Source: JALHFZ01 sp964483085
GTDB lineage: Bacteria > Synergistota > Synergistia > Synergistales > Aminobacteriaceae
Direction: 5' to 3'
Assembly: GCA_964483085.1 (NCBI GenBank)
Contig: CAYZZX010000053.1
Location: 1 to 12,424, forward strand
DNA: 12,424 bases
The position numbers were made by a program, and so were the translations under genes. Positions within the stretch are counted from its first letter, which is position 1; the number at the start of each line of letters is the position of its first letter. The notes below the pieces were generated by a model. The model was not told the origin of the DNA, searched no databases, and saw nothing but the letters and a program-made list of their open reading frames with translations. This document shows, in pieces, positions 6,211 to 12,424 of this stretch.

Positions 6211-7261
6211 GCTCCGGTCGGTGAGCAAACGGTACGGAAAGTTCTACGCCGTCCGGGACGTCTCTCTGAAGGTGGAAAAGGGGGAGTTCGTCTCCCTCGT
6301 GGGCCCCTCGGGGTGCGGCAAGACCACCACCCTCCGCCTTATCGCCGGCTTCATCGCCCCCGACGGAGGAGAAGTGCTTCTCGACGGCGTCTCCATGGCC
6401 TCCGTGGGCGTGCGCAACCGGCAGGTGGGGATCGTCTTTCAGAACTACGCCCTCTTTCCCAACCTCTCGGCCTTCGAAAATGTGGCCTTCGGGCTCAGAA
6501 CCCGAAAGGTCCCCGAGGACGAGCTCCGGTCTCGAGTCGAGGAGCTTCTCGCCATGGTGGGTCTCTCCGGAAGGGCGGACGCCTGGCCGAGGGAGCTCTC
6601 CGGAGGGCAGCAGCAGCGGGTGGCCCTCGCCCGGGCATTGGCCATCCGCCCAAAAGTGCTGCTTCTGGACGAACCCCTCTCCGCCCTGGACGCCAAGGTG
6701 CGGAACTCCCTCCGCTTCGAAATTCGGCGAATTCAGCGGGAGAGCGGTATCACCACAATCTACGTCACCCACGACCAGGAGGAAGCCCTCTCCATCTCCG
6801 ACAGAGTCGCCCTGATGAACAGCGGAGAGATGGAGCAGATCGGCCCGCCGGGGGAGATCTACCTTCACCCCGCAAACCGATTCGTGGCCGATTTCGTCGG
6901 AGTGAACAACCTTATCGAGGGGGAATATCTCGGCTCAGGCCGGTTCCGATGGAAGGAGCACACCCTCTCCGTGGAGGACGTCCCCCTTGAGGCCGGCACG
7001 GCGGCACTCATGATCCGTCCGGAGCGGCTCGTCCTCGCGCCGTCGGAGGAAGGAACTGACAATCGGCTCTCGGGAAAAGTTACCGGGCGGGTCTTCCTCG
7101 GCCCCCTTCTCCGCCTCGCCGTGGACGTGGAGGGCGAGCAGTTCCTCGTGGATCTGCTCAACACGGAGACCGCCGCCCCCTCCCTCGACGACCGGGTCAG
7201 CCTGACCTTCTCGCCGAGTGACGCCCGGCCGGTGGGGAACCGCAGTAAAATTCCGGAGTGA
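6197..7261 (+). CDS. ABC importer ATPase (PotA/UgpC/FbpC type)
   Basis: A 354-residue nucleotide-binding subunit that powers the importer from the cytoplasmic face. All catalytic motifs are intact: Walker A GPSGCGKTT at residues 36-44, Q-loop glutamine 82 (VFQNYALFP), signature LSGGQ at 134-138, Walker B VLLLDE at 154-159 and switch histidine 192 (YVTHDQEEAL). After about residue 240 comes a regulatory TOBE-type beta domain (segments LMIRPERL and GRVFLGPLLRLAVDVEG), typical of this subfamily. The start codon lies inside the SLOG gene, giving a 14-nt overlap. The binding protein follows after 65 nt. The sequence cannot separate polyamine, iron, phosphonate or sugar-type substrates, since all use this ATPase class. 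Confidence 0.95.
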   Translation: MAGVELRSVSKRYGKFYAVRDVSLKVEKGEFVSLVGPSGCGKTTTLRLIAGFIAPDGGEVLLDGVSMASVGVRNRQVGIVFQNYALFPNLSAFENVAFGLRTRKVPEDELRSRVEELLAMVGLSGRADAWPRELSGGQQQRVALARALAIRPKVLLLDEPLSALDAKVRNSLRFEIRRIQRESGITTIYVTHDQEEALSISDRVALMNSGEMEQIGPPGEIYLHPANRFVADFVGVNNLIEGEYLGSGRFRWKEHTLSVEDVPLEAGTAALMIRPERLVLAPSEEGTDNRLSGKVTGRVFLGPLLRLAVDVEGEQFLVDLLNTETAAPSLDDRVSLTFSPSDARPVGNRSKIPE

Positions 7262-7311
7262 GGCGCTGCACCCCCTGCTCCGATGAAGGGTTCAACAGAA
7301 ATAAAAATAAA

Positions 7312-7320
7312 AAGGAGGAG
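7312..7320 (+). promoter_or_regulatory. Strong ribosome binding site of the binding-protein gene
   Basis: AAGGAGGAG, within an A-rich stretch of ATAAAAATAAAA, lies 6 nt before ATG 7327. It fixes the start at 7327 rather than the upstream in-frame alternative near 7258. A strong site here suits the excess of binding protein over membrane subunits usually needed by importers. Confidence 0.85.
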
Positions 7321-7326
7321 AAATTC

Positions 7327-8403
7327 ATGAGAAAAAACGCGGTGAAACTTGTTGCGGCTCTCTTTGTACTGGTCCTGTTCGCCGGGGCATCCTTCGGAGC
7401 AGACCTGTACGAGGGGGAACAGGCTCTTTTGAAGGCGGCGAAGGCTGAAAAGGGGCTCAACAGCTACGACACAGGCCCCACATGGGCGAACTGGCAGGCT
7501 CTTTTCGACGGATTCCAGAACCGCTACGGCATCCAGGTCGACTGGAACGACCTCGGCAGCGGAGCCACCGTCGTGCGCCTCGAAAAGGAGCAGAACAACC
7601 CCCAGGGGGATACCGCCTACTACTTCATGCCCTTCGGAGACGCGGCGAAGGAACGGGGCGTGACGGAGCCCTTCAAGCCCGTGAATTTCGACCGTATCCC
7701 CGACGAGCTGAAGGACCCCGCAGGGGACTGGTTCTGCGTGCACAAGGCCACAGTGGTCTTCGTCGTCAACAAGAACCTGGTGAAGGAAAACCCCAAAGGA
7801 TGGCAGGACCTCCTTGACCCCAAGTACAGCAAGTCTGTGGTCTACCTCGACCCCCGCACCACGGGGATCGGCTACGCCATCGTCATCGCCACCACCTACG
7901 CCCACGGCGGCGATCTCGATAACCTCGACAAAGGGATCGACTACCTCGCGGCGCTTCAGAAGTCGGGCAACGTGCGGATGATCGAGAAGACAACCGAGTT
8001 CAATAAGTTCGCCAAGGGCGAGATCCCCATCTGGATCACCTACGACATGAACGCCTACCGGGCGAAGTACATCGCCGGTCTGGGGGACAACATCGACATC
8101 ATCATCCCCTCCGAGGGGACCATCACCGCCCCCTACGCCATGAGCCTCGTGAAGGGCGGTCCCAATCCGAACGCCGGAAAACTCTGGCTGAACTACATCC
8201 TCTCCGAGGAGGGGCAGGGGCTCTTCGCAAAGGGATTCGTCCGGCCCATCCTTCCCGGCTTCAAGATGCCTGCGGAGGCGGCGGATAAATTCCTTCCCGA
8301 CGCCGACTACGCCCGGGCGAAGGACGTGGACTGGGTGAAGGCCCAGAAGGTACAGCAGGACGCAGCGACCCTCTGGGGCAGCAAGGTCCTGGGGGAGAAC
8401 TAG
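7327..8403 (+). CDS. Periplasmic substrate-binding protein of the ABC importer (extracellular solute-binding family 1/PotD-AfuA-like)
   Basis: A 358-residue secreted protein. Residues 1 to about 25 form a signal peptide: MRKN, a hydrophobic core VKLVAALFVLVLFAG, then ASFGA before the mature start near DLYEG. There is no lipobox cysteine, so it should be free in the periplasm. The mature part looks like a type II periplasmic-binding fold: WANWQALFDGFQNRYGIQVDW near the start, VVFVVNKNLVKENPKGWQDLL in the middle (cited in pieces: VVFVVNKNLV, then P-GW-DLL), DPRTTGIGY, and TAPYAMSLVKGGPNPNAGK near the end. These stretches are typical of iron, polyamine, phosphonate and thiamine-type binders. No tyrosine pair of the ferric-binding kind could be placed with confidence. 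It is flanked by the ATPase and the second permease. Confidence 0.88.
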   Translation: MRKNAVKLVAALFVLVLFAGASFGADLYEGEQALLKAAKAEKGLNSYDTGPTWANWQALFDGFQNRYGIQVDWNDLGSGATVVRLEKEQNNPQGDTAYYFMPFGDAAKERGVTEPFKPVNFDRIPDELKDPAGDWFCVHKATVVFVVNKNLVKENPKGWQDLLDPKYSKSVVYLDPRTTGIGYAIVIATTYAHGGDLDNLDKGIDYLAALQKSGNVRMIEKTTEFNKFAKGEIPIWITYDMNAYRAKYIAGLGDNIDIIIPSEGTITAPYAMSLVKGGPNPNAGKLWLNYILSEEGQGLFAKGFVRPILPGFKMPAEAADKFLPDADYARAKDVDWVKAQKVQQDAATLWGSKVLGEN

Positions 8404-8409
8404 AAGACC

Positions 8410-9243
8410 ATGGAGGGCCGGAGGGGAACCTGGCTTCTGCTGCTGCCGCTGGCGGCCGTACTGGGGTTGTTTCTCCTCTGGCCCCTTGCCCTTGTTCTGT
8501 GGGAAAGCCTCGTCATCGACGGACGCTTCACCCTCGAAAATTACCTGACCCTCTTCGTCCGCTCCCTCTATCGGGAATCCCTCGCCACGAGCCTGCTCCT
8601 CTCGGCGAGCACCGCCCTGATAGGCACGGCCGTCGGCCTCCCCCTCTCCTACTTCGTCTATAAATCGGGAGGACGGACGAAGAGCTTTCTGCTGGCCCTC
8701 ACCGCGGTTCCCCTCACCTTCAGCGGCCTCGTGGTGGGTTTCGCCTTCATCGTCCTGCTGGGAACCAGCGGATTTCTCACCCTCATACTGAAGGAACTCT
8801 TCGGCATCAACCCTCTGAACTTCTCGGCCTTTCTCTTCACATGGAGAGGGCTCGTGATCGCCTACCTCTACTTCCTCATCCCCCGGATGGTCCTCACCAT
8901 GACGGCGGCCTGGAGCAACGCCAACTGGAGCCTCGCTGAAGCGGCGGTCTCACTCGGCGCAGGCCCCCTGACCGTCCTCCGCAAGGTGATCATCCCCATG
9001 CTCGCTCCGGCCATACTCGCGGGCTCGTCTCTCCTCTTCGCCGTGAGCATGGGAGCCTTCGGCACGGCCTTCGCCCTCACGGGAACCGCGGTCAAGATCC
9101 TCCCCCTTGTCATCTACACTCACGTCTCCGAGCTCTCGGCGGACATCGCCAAGGCCGACGCCCTGGCCATCATCCTCACCCTCGTCACCACCGGCGTCAT
9201 CGTGGCCTACGAGCACTTCTTCGCCTCCCCCTCGAAAGCATAA
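8410..9243 (+). CDS. ABC importer inner-membrane permease (PotB-like)
   Basis: A 277-residue permease with about six membrane segments; the first is at residues 8-31. The EAA loop lies at about 176-200 (LAEAAVSLGAGPLTVLRKV, then IIPMLAP), as expected for contact with the ATPase. It starts 6 nt after the binding-protein stop, with GGGGGAG about 11 nt upstream at the end of that gene. Together with the permease at 4883-5698 it would make the heterodimeric channel. The two permease genes stand at opposite ends of the operon rather than side by side, which is a less usual arrangement. It is the last gene of this operon, followed by a hairpin at 9264-9285. Confidence 0.92.
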   Translation: MEGRRGTWLLLLPLAAVLGLFLLWPLALVLWESLVIDGRFTLENYLTLFVRSLYRESLATSLLLSASTALIGTAVGLPLSYFVYKSGGRTKSFLLALTAVPLTFSGLVVGFAFIVLLGTSGFLTLILKELFGINPLNFSAFLFTWRGLVIAYLYFLIPRMVLTMTAAWSNANWSLAEAAVSLGAGPLTVLRKVIIPMLAPAILAGSSLLFAVSMGAFGTAFALTGTAVKILPLVIYTHVSELSADIAKADALAIILTLVTTGVIVAYEHFFASPSKA

Positions 9244-9263
9244 AACTCGCCCTTCAATAAAAT

Positions 9264-9290
9264 CCCCCTCCCTCTGTAGAGGGGGTTCTT
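9264..9290 (+). terminator. Probable terminator between the ABC importer operon and modABC
   Basis: CCCCCTC (9264-9270) pairs with GAGGGGG (9279-9285) around an 8-nt loop and is followed by TTCTT, then ATT. The stem is short but GC-rich; the T run is interrupted. A smaller alternative stem, CCCTC/GAGGG with a 4-nt loop, overlaps it. It ends 10 nt before the extended -10 for modA. Confidence 0.65.
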
Positions 9291-9296
9291 ATTCCG

Positions 9297-9305
9297 TGCT
9301 ACAAT
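9297..9305 (+). promoter_or_regulatory. Extended -10 promoter of modABC
   Basis: TGCTACAAT is TG, one base, then TACAAT, an extended -10 that needs little from the -35 region; none is evident. The start of transcription would fall near 9312, inside the palindrome at 9308-9324. The same TACAAT hexamer, also with the TG extension, is used by the importer operon at 4840-4848. Confidence 0.6.
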
Positions 9306-9307
9306 AC

Positions 9308-9324
9308 TTGCAACCTGGTTGCAA
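9308..9324. promoter_or_regulatory. Candidate operator: perfect 17-bp palindrome at the modABC transcription start
   Basis: TTGCAACC, a single central T, then GGTTGCAA: 8-bp arms with no mismatch. It begins 3 nt after the -10 hexamer and ends 19 nt before ATG 9344, where a bound repressor would block initiation. It does not resemble the long TATA-rich ModE operator of enterobacteria. I noticed no second copy in the window. The regulator is unknown. Confidence 0.7.
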
Positions 9325-9343
9325 ATTCGAAGGAGAGAATTAC

Positions 9344-10078
9344 ATGATCCGTTCCAAAAAGCTCTTCAGCATCATCGTTCTTATCGCGCTCTTCTGTTCT
9401 TCTCTGCCCGCCGTGGCCGAGACCATCGCGGCGGCGGCATCCCTTCAGCCCTTTCTTGAAAAGGTGATCCCCTGGTACAACGGAGAAAAGGGAGCAAAAT
9501 TGGAAGGGGTCTACGGCGCCTCGGGAAATCTCGCCCGGCAGCTTGAAAACGGCGCGCCCTTCGACCTTTTTCTGAGCGCCAACGAGCAGTGGGCCCGGTA
9601 CGCCGAGGAAAAAGAGCTGCTGGCGAACCCTCCCCTCCCCTTCACCTCCATGCCTCTGATTCTCTGGCAGGCAGGAGAGACCGAACCCGCCCTCGACCTT
9701 CTGAAGAGCGCCGATAAAAAAATCGCCATCGCCAACCCCGAGGCCGCTCCCTTCGGAAAGCAGGCGAAAGAATATCTCATTAAAAAAGGCTATTTCGAGA
9801 CAATAGAGAAGAGCGGCAGGCTCATCCTCGGCGGCGACGTCCTCAAAACCGCTCTAGCGGCGAAGAGCGGCGGCGCCGATCTCGCCATCCTCCCTCTGAG
9901 CATCGCCCTCAAGATGGATGAGGGGAAATGGACCCTGCTGGATACTCCGCCCCAGGTTCTCTTCGGCGCGGTGGTGAAGGGAAGATCAGCCCCTGAGGCG
10001 GAGGGATTCTGGGCCTTTCTCCGATCCCCCGAGGCGGAACCCTTCATGAAGGAATTCGGTTTCGTCCCCGCCCGTTAG
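9344..10078 (+). CDS. modA: Molybdate/tungstate periplasmic binding protein
   Basis: A 244-residue secreted protein that captures molybdate (or tungstate) in the periplasm. The signal peptide ends at AVA, residues 23-25, before ETIAAAASL. No lipobox is present. ModA hallmarks follow: AAASL at 30-34, whose serine normally binds the oxyanion; GASGNL at 58-63; GAPFDLFLSAN at 70-80; and NPEAAPFG at 131-138, where many homologues have APYG. ATG 9344 is preceded by AAGGAGAG (9330-9337), which is 6 nt away. The next gene, modB, begins 7 nt after the stop. Homologues can prefer tungstate, and the sequence does not decide between the two oxyanions. Confidence 0.93.
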   Translation: MIRSKKLFSIIVLIALFCSSLPAVAETIAAAASLQPFLEKVIPWYNGEKGAKLEGVYGASGNLARQLENGAPFDLFLSANEQWARYAEEKELLANPPLPFTSMPLILWQAGETEPALDLLKSADKKIAIANPEAAPFGKQAKEYLIKKGYFETIEKSGRLILGGDVLKTALAAKSGGADLAILPLSIALKMDEGKWTLLDTPPQVLFGAVVKGRSAPEAEGFWAFLRSPEAEPFMKEFGFVPAR

Positions 10079-10085
10079 GCACAGT

Positions 10086-10699
10086 ATGGGACGGGCCCTT
10101 CTTCTCAGCCTGCAGGTCCTCGCCTGCACCATACCCCTCATCGTTCTGCTGGGAGGCTGGGCCGGATGGATCCTTGCCCGGAAGGANNNNNNNNNNNNNN
10201 NNNNNNNNNNNNNNNNNNNNNNNNNNNNNNNNNNNNNNNNNNNNNNNNNNNNNNNNNNNNNNNNNNNNNNNNNNNNNNNNNNNNNNCCGCCCTGGTGCTG
10301 GCGGCGCTGGTCTCGGCAAGCCCCATCATGATCCAGGCGGCACGGGCGGCCTTCGCCTCCGTTGACCGAGATCTTGAGGACGTGGGCAGAACCCTCGGCA
10401 AGGGAGAGGGGACAATTTTCCTTTCCATCACCCTTCCCCTCGCCCGGCGGACCCTCCTTGTGGGGGTGGCCCTCTCCGCGGCCCGGGCCCTCGGTGACTT
10501 CGGCGTCTCCCTCATGGTGGCGGGGAACATGCCCGGGCGAACCCAGACCCTTCCTCTCTACATCTACAACCAGGTGGAGACCCTCAGCTTCGGCAAGGCC
10601 AACGTGGCGGCCCTCCTCCTCGTGGGAGCGGGTTTCGCCAGCCTTATGTTCGTCCGCAGCCTCGAATCGGGAAGGAGCGAGTCCGATGCTTCACGCTGA
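10086..10699 (+). CDS. modB: Molybdate ABC transporter permease, interrupted by a 100-N gap
   Basis: Inner-membrane channel subunit for molybdate. The first 33 residues (starting MGRALLLSLQVLACTIPLIV) form the first membrane segment. After the gap about 136 residues remain, with the ATPase-contact loop DLEDVGRTLGKGEGTIFLSI, then TLPLARRTLLVG, and the typical ARALGDFGVSLMVAGNMPG and QTLPLYIYNQVE. The two parts are in different frames across the 100 Ns. Visible coding lengths of 101 and 413 nt mean the true gap must leave remainder 2 when divided by 3. ModB proteins are usually about 225 residues, so roughly 160-170 nt are probably missing. The start has only a weak ribosome site and lies 7 nt after modA, suggesting coupling. 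The stop overlaps the modC start by 14 nt. Confidence 0.9.
10187..10286. other. Assembly gap (100 N) inside modB
   Basis: Exactly 100 N, likely a placeholder. The modB reading frames on the two sides differ and the protein would be too short with only 100 nt restored, so the real gap is larger. The missing part would cover the second and third membrane segments of ModB. Confidence 0.95.
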
Positions 10700-11792
10700 T
10701 TTTCAAGACCGGGCAGGCCCCTTCTCTCTTGACATCCGCCTCGACCTCAGCCGGGAGACGGGAGTGCTCTTCGGCCGGAGCGGCGCGGGCAAAAGCCTCA
10801 CCCTCCGGGCCCTCGCAGGGCTGCGCACCCCCCTGGCCGGAGAGATCGTCCTCGGCGACCGGGTGCTCTACTCATCGGCGAAAAAAATCAACCTTCCTCC
10901 CCGACTGCGGAAGGTGGGGCTGCTCTTTCAAAGCCTTGCCCTCTTTCCCACCATGACGGCGGCGGAGAATGTGGCCTTCGCCCTCCCCGAGGGGAAGTCG
11001 GGCCGGAGAAAAGCCATCGAATGGCTCGAACGGATGAGGCTTTCGGGGTTCGAAGACCGCTACCCCGCCCGCCTCTCGGGAGGGCAGCGCCAGCGGGTGG
11101 CCCTCGCCCGGGCCCTGGCCTCCGAGCCCGAGCTTCTCCTCCTCGACGAGCCCTTCAGCGCCCTCGACGGCCCCCTGCGGCGAAGCCTCCGCAGGGAACT
11201 CCGGGACCTGCAGAGGGAGACGGGCATCCCCATCCTCTACGTGACCCACCAAATCGAGGACCTCTGCTCTCTGGGCGACCGGGTTATCGTCCTCCGGGAC
11301 GGGCAGAGCACCGAAAGCTTCCCCGTGGAGCGGCTCTGGCAGAGGGGGGCCCGGGGGGAGGCCTGGAGCGCCCTCGGGTGGGGGAACCTCTTCCGGGGTC
11401 GGGTGCATTCCTCCGCTGAAGGAGGCAGGCTCTTCTTTGAAGGAGAGCGGGTCTCCCTCGCTCTGGATGGAAGCTCCTGCGCCATGGAGAAGGGGCTGGC
11501 CTTCATCCCTCCCGACGGCATCCGCCTCCTCTACCCCGACCTCCCCGTGGACCCCGACCTTGCGGACAACGTCTTCTCCGCCGTGGTGGAGGACATCCTC
11601 CCCCTGGGCGGGTCCGTCCGGCTCTATCTGGCGTCGGTAGAGGGGATCCTCTGGCAGGCGGAGCACCCCGCCGAATCCTACGCCTCCCTCGAACTTTCCC
11701 CCGGTTCGCCCGTCCGCTTCGCCATCCCTCCGGGGCAGGTGGAGACCTGGTCCTCCCCCGACTGCGTTCCCGGAGGGGAAAAAGGCGAATAA
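10686..11792 (+). CDS. modC: Molybdate ABC transporter ATPase
   Basis: A 368-residue ATPase that drives molybdate import. Motifs are complete: Walker A GRSGAGKS at residues 30-37, Q-loop glutamine 82 (LLFQSLALFP), signature LSGGQRQRV at 130-138, Walker B LLLLDE at 150-155 and switch histidine 188 (YVTHQIEDL). The pattern GxSGAGKS, the short N-terminus and the RVLYSS segment (residues 59-64) are ModC-like. The C-terminal half (from about residue 235) would hold the molybdate-binding MOP/TOBE-type regulatory domain that in homologues lets the complex sense intracellular oxyanion. Here the most TOBE-like stretch is the end (AVVEDILPLGGSVRLYLA, then a hydrophilic tail with SPGSPVRFAIPP). The start overlaps modB by 14 nt. 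It converges on the tolC-type gene, 65 nt away, with no clear terminator between them. Confidence 0.93.
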   Translation: MLHADFQDRAGPFSLDIRLDLSRETGVLFGRSGAGKSLTLRALAGLRTPLAGEIVLGDRVLYSSAKKINLPPRLRKVGLLFQSLALFPTMTAAENVAFALPEGKSGRRKAIEWLERMRLSGFEDRYPARLSGGQRQRVALARALASEPELLLLDEPFSALDGPLRRSLRRELRDLQRETGIPILYVTHQIEDLCSLGDRVIVLRDGQSTESFPVERLWQRGARGEAWSALGWGNLFRGRVHSSAEGGRLFFEGERVSLALDGSSCAMEKGLAFIPPDGIRLLYPDLPVDPDLADNVFSAVVEDILPLGGSVRLYLASVEGILWQAEHPAESYASLELSPGSPVRFAIPPGQVETWSSPDCVPGGEKGE

Positions 11793-11857
11793 AATACGCA
11801 TTGAAATGAAGCAGGAAAGAGGCGGGATCAAGTCTATATTTACAGCATGGCCAAAAG

Positions 11858-12424
11858 TCACCAGCTGTTATTTTCAAGAATTGTTCCCGTAGCCCGTGCA
11901 AAGGCGGCCCGGGCAGAGAAATAATTCCAACGTGCCTCAACCTGCGCATACTCAGCTTCCTTCAAGGTTGTTTGTGCACCAAGAAGATCAGTCGCCGTAG
12001 CCACACCGACTTCATACCGTTCCCTTGTCATGCGCATGCTTTCTCTGGCATCACGGACAATCGCCTCAGATGCCTTTATAGCTTCGTAGGATTCTTTGAG
12101 CTTCGTATGGGTGGTCCAGACTTCCTCCCTGACTTTTAAAATCAGATCCTGAGACAGAGCTTCCTCTTTTGCGAATTCGTGTTTTGCCCTGGACACATCG
12201 TGTTTGCCCCTGTAACCTTCAAACAATGACCACTTGATGTCAACTCCCACATACCATTCCTCATCTTTCGGCAGAAATTTAGAATCCCGATACCCATATC
12301 CTGCTCTGGCGGTTACTGTTGGACCGAATTCGCTTTTCGCGACACCTATTGAATTTCGTCTGACCTCAATTTTATGGAATGCGGCCTTCACCTCAGGACG
12401 GTGCTGAACTGCTTGCTCGAGGGC
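11858..12424 (-). CDS. TolC-family outer membrane efflux protein, C-terminal 188 residues (runs off right edge)
   Basis: The reading frame enters from the right edge as ALEQAVQHRPEVKAA, the classic opening of an outer-membrane efflux protein repeat (usually ALxxRPEL). It continues with a transmembrane beta segment (VTARAGYGYRD, later WYVGVDIKWSLFEG), long coiled helices (from HDVSRAKHEFAKEE to about RDARESMRMTRERYEVG) and the family end signature RYEVGVATATDLLGAQTTLKEAEYAQ (cited here as RYEVG, then TDLLGAQ and AEYAQ). This is the second half of a TolC channel, the exit duct for RND, ABC or secretion pumps. The GTG at 12391 is an internal valine, not the start. Base use differs from the neighbours: the line at 12181-12240 is 47% G+C against 75% at 11101-11160, suggesting separate origin. 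Partner pump genes are outside the window. Confidence 0.9.
   Translation of the reverse strand, partial: ALEQAVQHRPEVKAAFHKIEVRRNSIGVAKSEFGPTVTARAGYGYRDSKFLPKDEEWYVGVDIKWSLFEGYRGKHDVSRAKHEFAKEEALSQDLILKVREEVWTTHTKLKESYEAIKASEAIVRDARESMRMTRERYEVGVATATDLLGAQTTLKEAEYAQVEARWNYFSARAAFARATGTILENNSW

Noticed and set aside
6865..7905. A 346-residue minus-strand open frame
   Set aside because: It covers the end of the ATPase gene, an intergenic stretch and half of the binding-protein gene, all explained by plus-strand genes.
10872..11861. A 329-residue minus-strand open frame opposite modC
   Set aside because: The modC frame has all ATPase motifs; the opposite frame is Gly/Pro/Glu-rich with no domain and no promoter or ribosome site that I can support.
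12389..12391. GTG start for the TolC-family gene
   Set aside because: The frame continues open to the window edge with the conserved HRPEVKAA stretch, in which this GTG is the valine.
1..12424. CRISPR arrays, tRNA or rRNA genes, insertion sequences, attachment sites
   Set aside because: I saw no regularly spaced repeats, no RNA gene signatures, no transposase or integrase frame and no flanking terminal repeats.

Overview
The window is GC-rich bacterial DNA with short intergenic gaps and good Shine-Dalgarno sites. A TolC-family outer membrane protein and cleavable (non-lipoprotein) signal peptides on two binding proteins point to a diderm cell. The gene set (5-oxoproline use, several solute ABC transporters, molybdate uptake) would suit an amino-acid-fermenting anaerobe such as a member of the Synergistota, but that assignment is a guess from gene content. 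Three runs of N (1080-1179, 4366-4375, 10187-10286) show this is a draft scaffold. Each gap interrupts a gene, and in each case the N-run length does not fit the genes on either side.

Left part (minus strand): the left edge cuts a TetR-family repressor gene, preceded by a likely operator. Next, also on the minus strand and read from 4671 down to 528, is a 5-oxoproline operon: an Nramp-fold permease (YcsG-like), pxpB, pxpC, pxpA and a DUF1445/YcsI-family putative D-glutamate cyclase/hydro-lyase. It has a good sigma-70-type promoter at 4711-4739 and ends in a strong hairpin terminator at about 465-503. PxpABC is the prokaryotic ATP-dependent 5-oxoprolinase that returns 5-oxo-L-proline to L-glutamate. 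The permease lacks the residues that bind metal in true Nramp proteins, so it probably brings in something else, perhaps 5-oxoproline.

Middle part (plus strand, 4883-9243), divergent from the pxp operon: a complete ABC importer of the polyamine/iron/opine type in the order permease, SLOG/TIGR00725-family nucleotide-binding protein, ATPase, periplasmic binding protein, permease. A small SLOG protein inside the importer operon is the unusual point. The substrate cannot be read from the sequence.

Right part (plus strand, 9344-11792): a molybdate importer, modA-modB-modC, behind its own terminator and an extended -10 promoter that runs straight into a perfect 17-bp palindrome, a candidate operator unlike the classical ModE site. 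The right edge holds the 3' part of a minus-strand TolC-family gene that is clearly lower in GC than its neighbours. The TolC and TetR genes at the two ends are types often found together in RND efflux operons, so the central block may sit between pieces of a former efflux locus.
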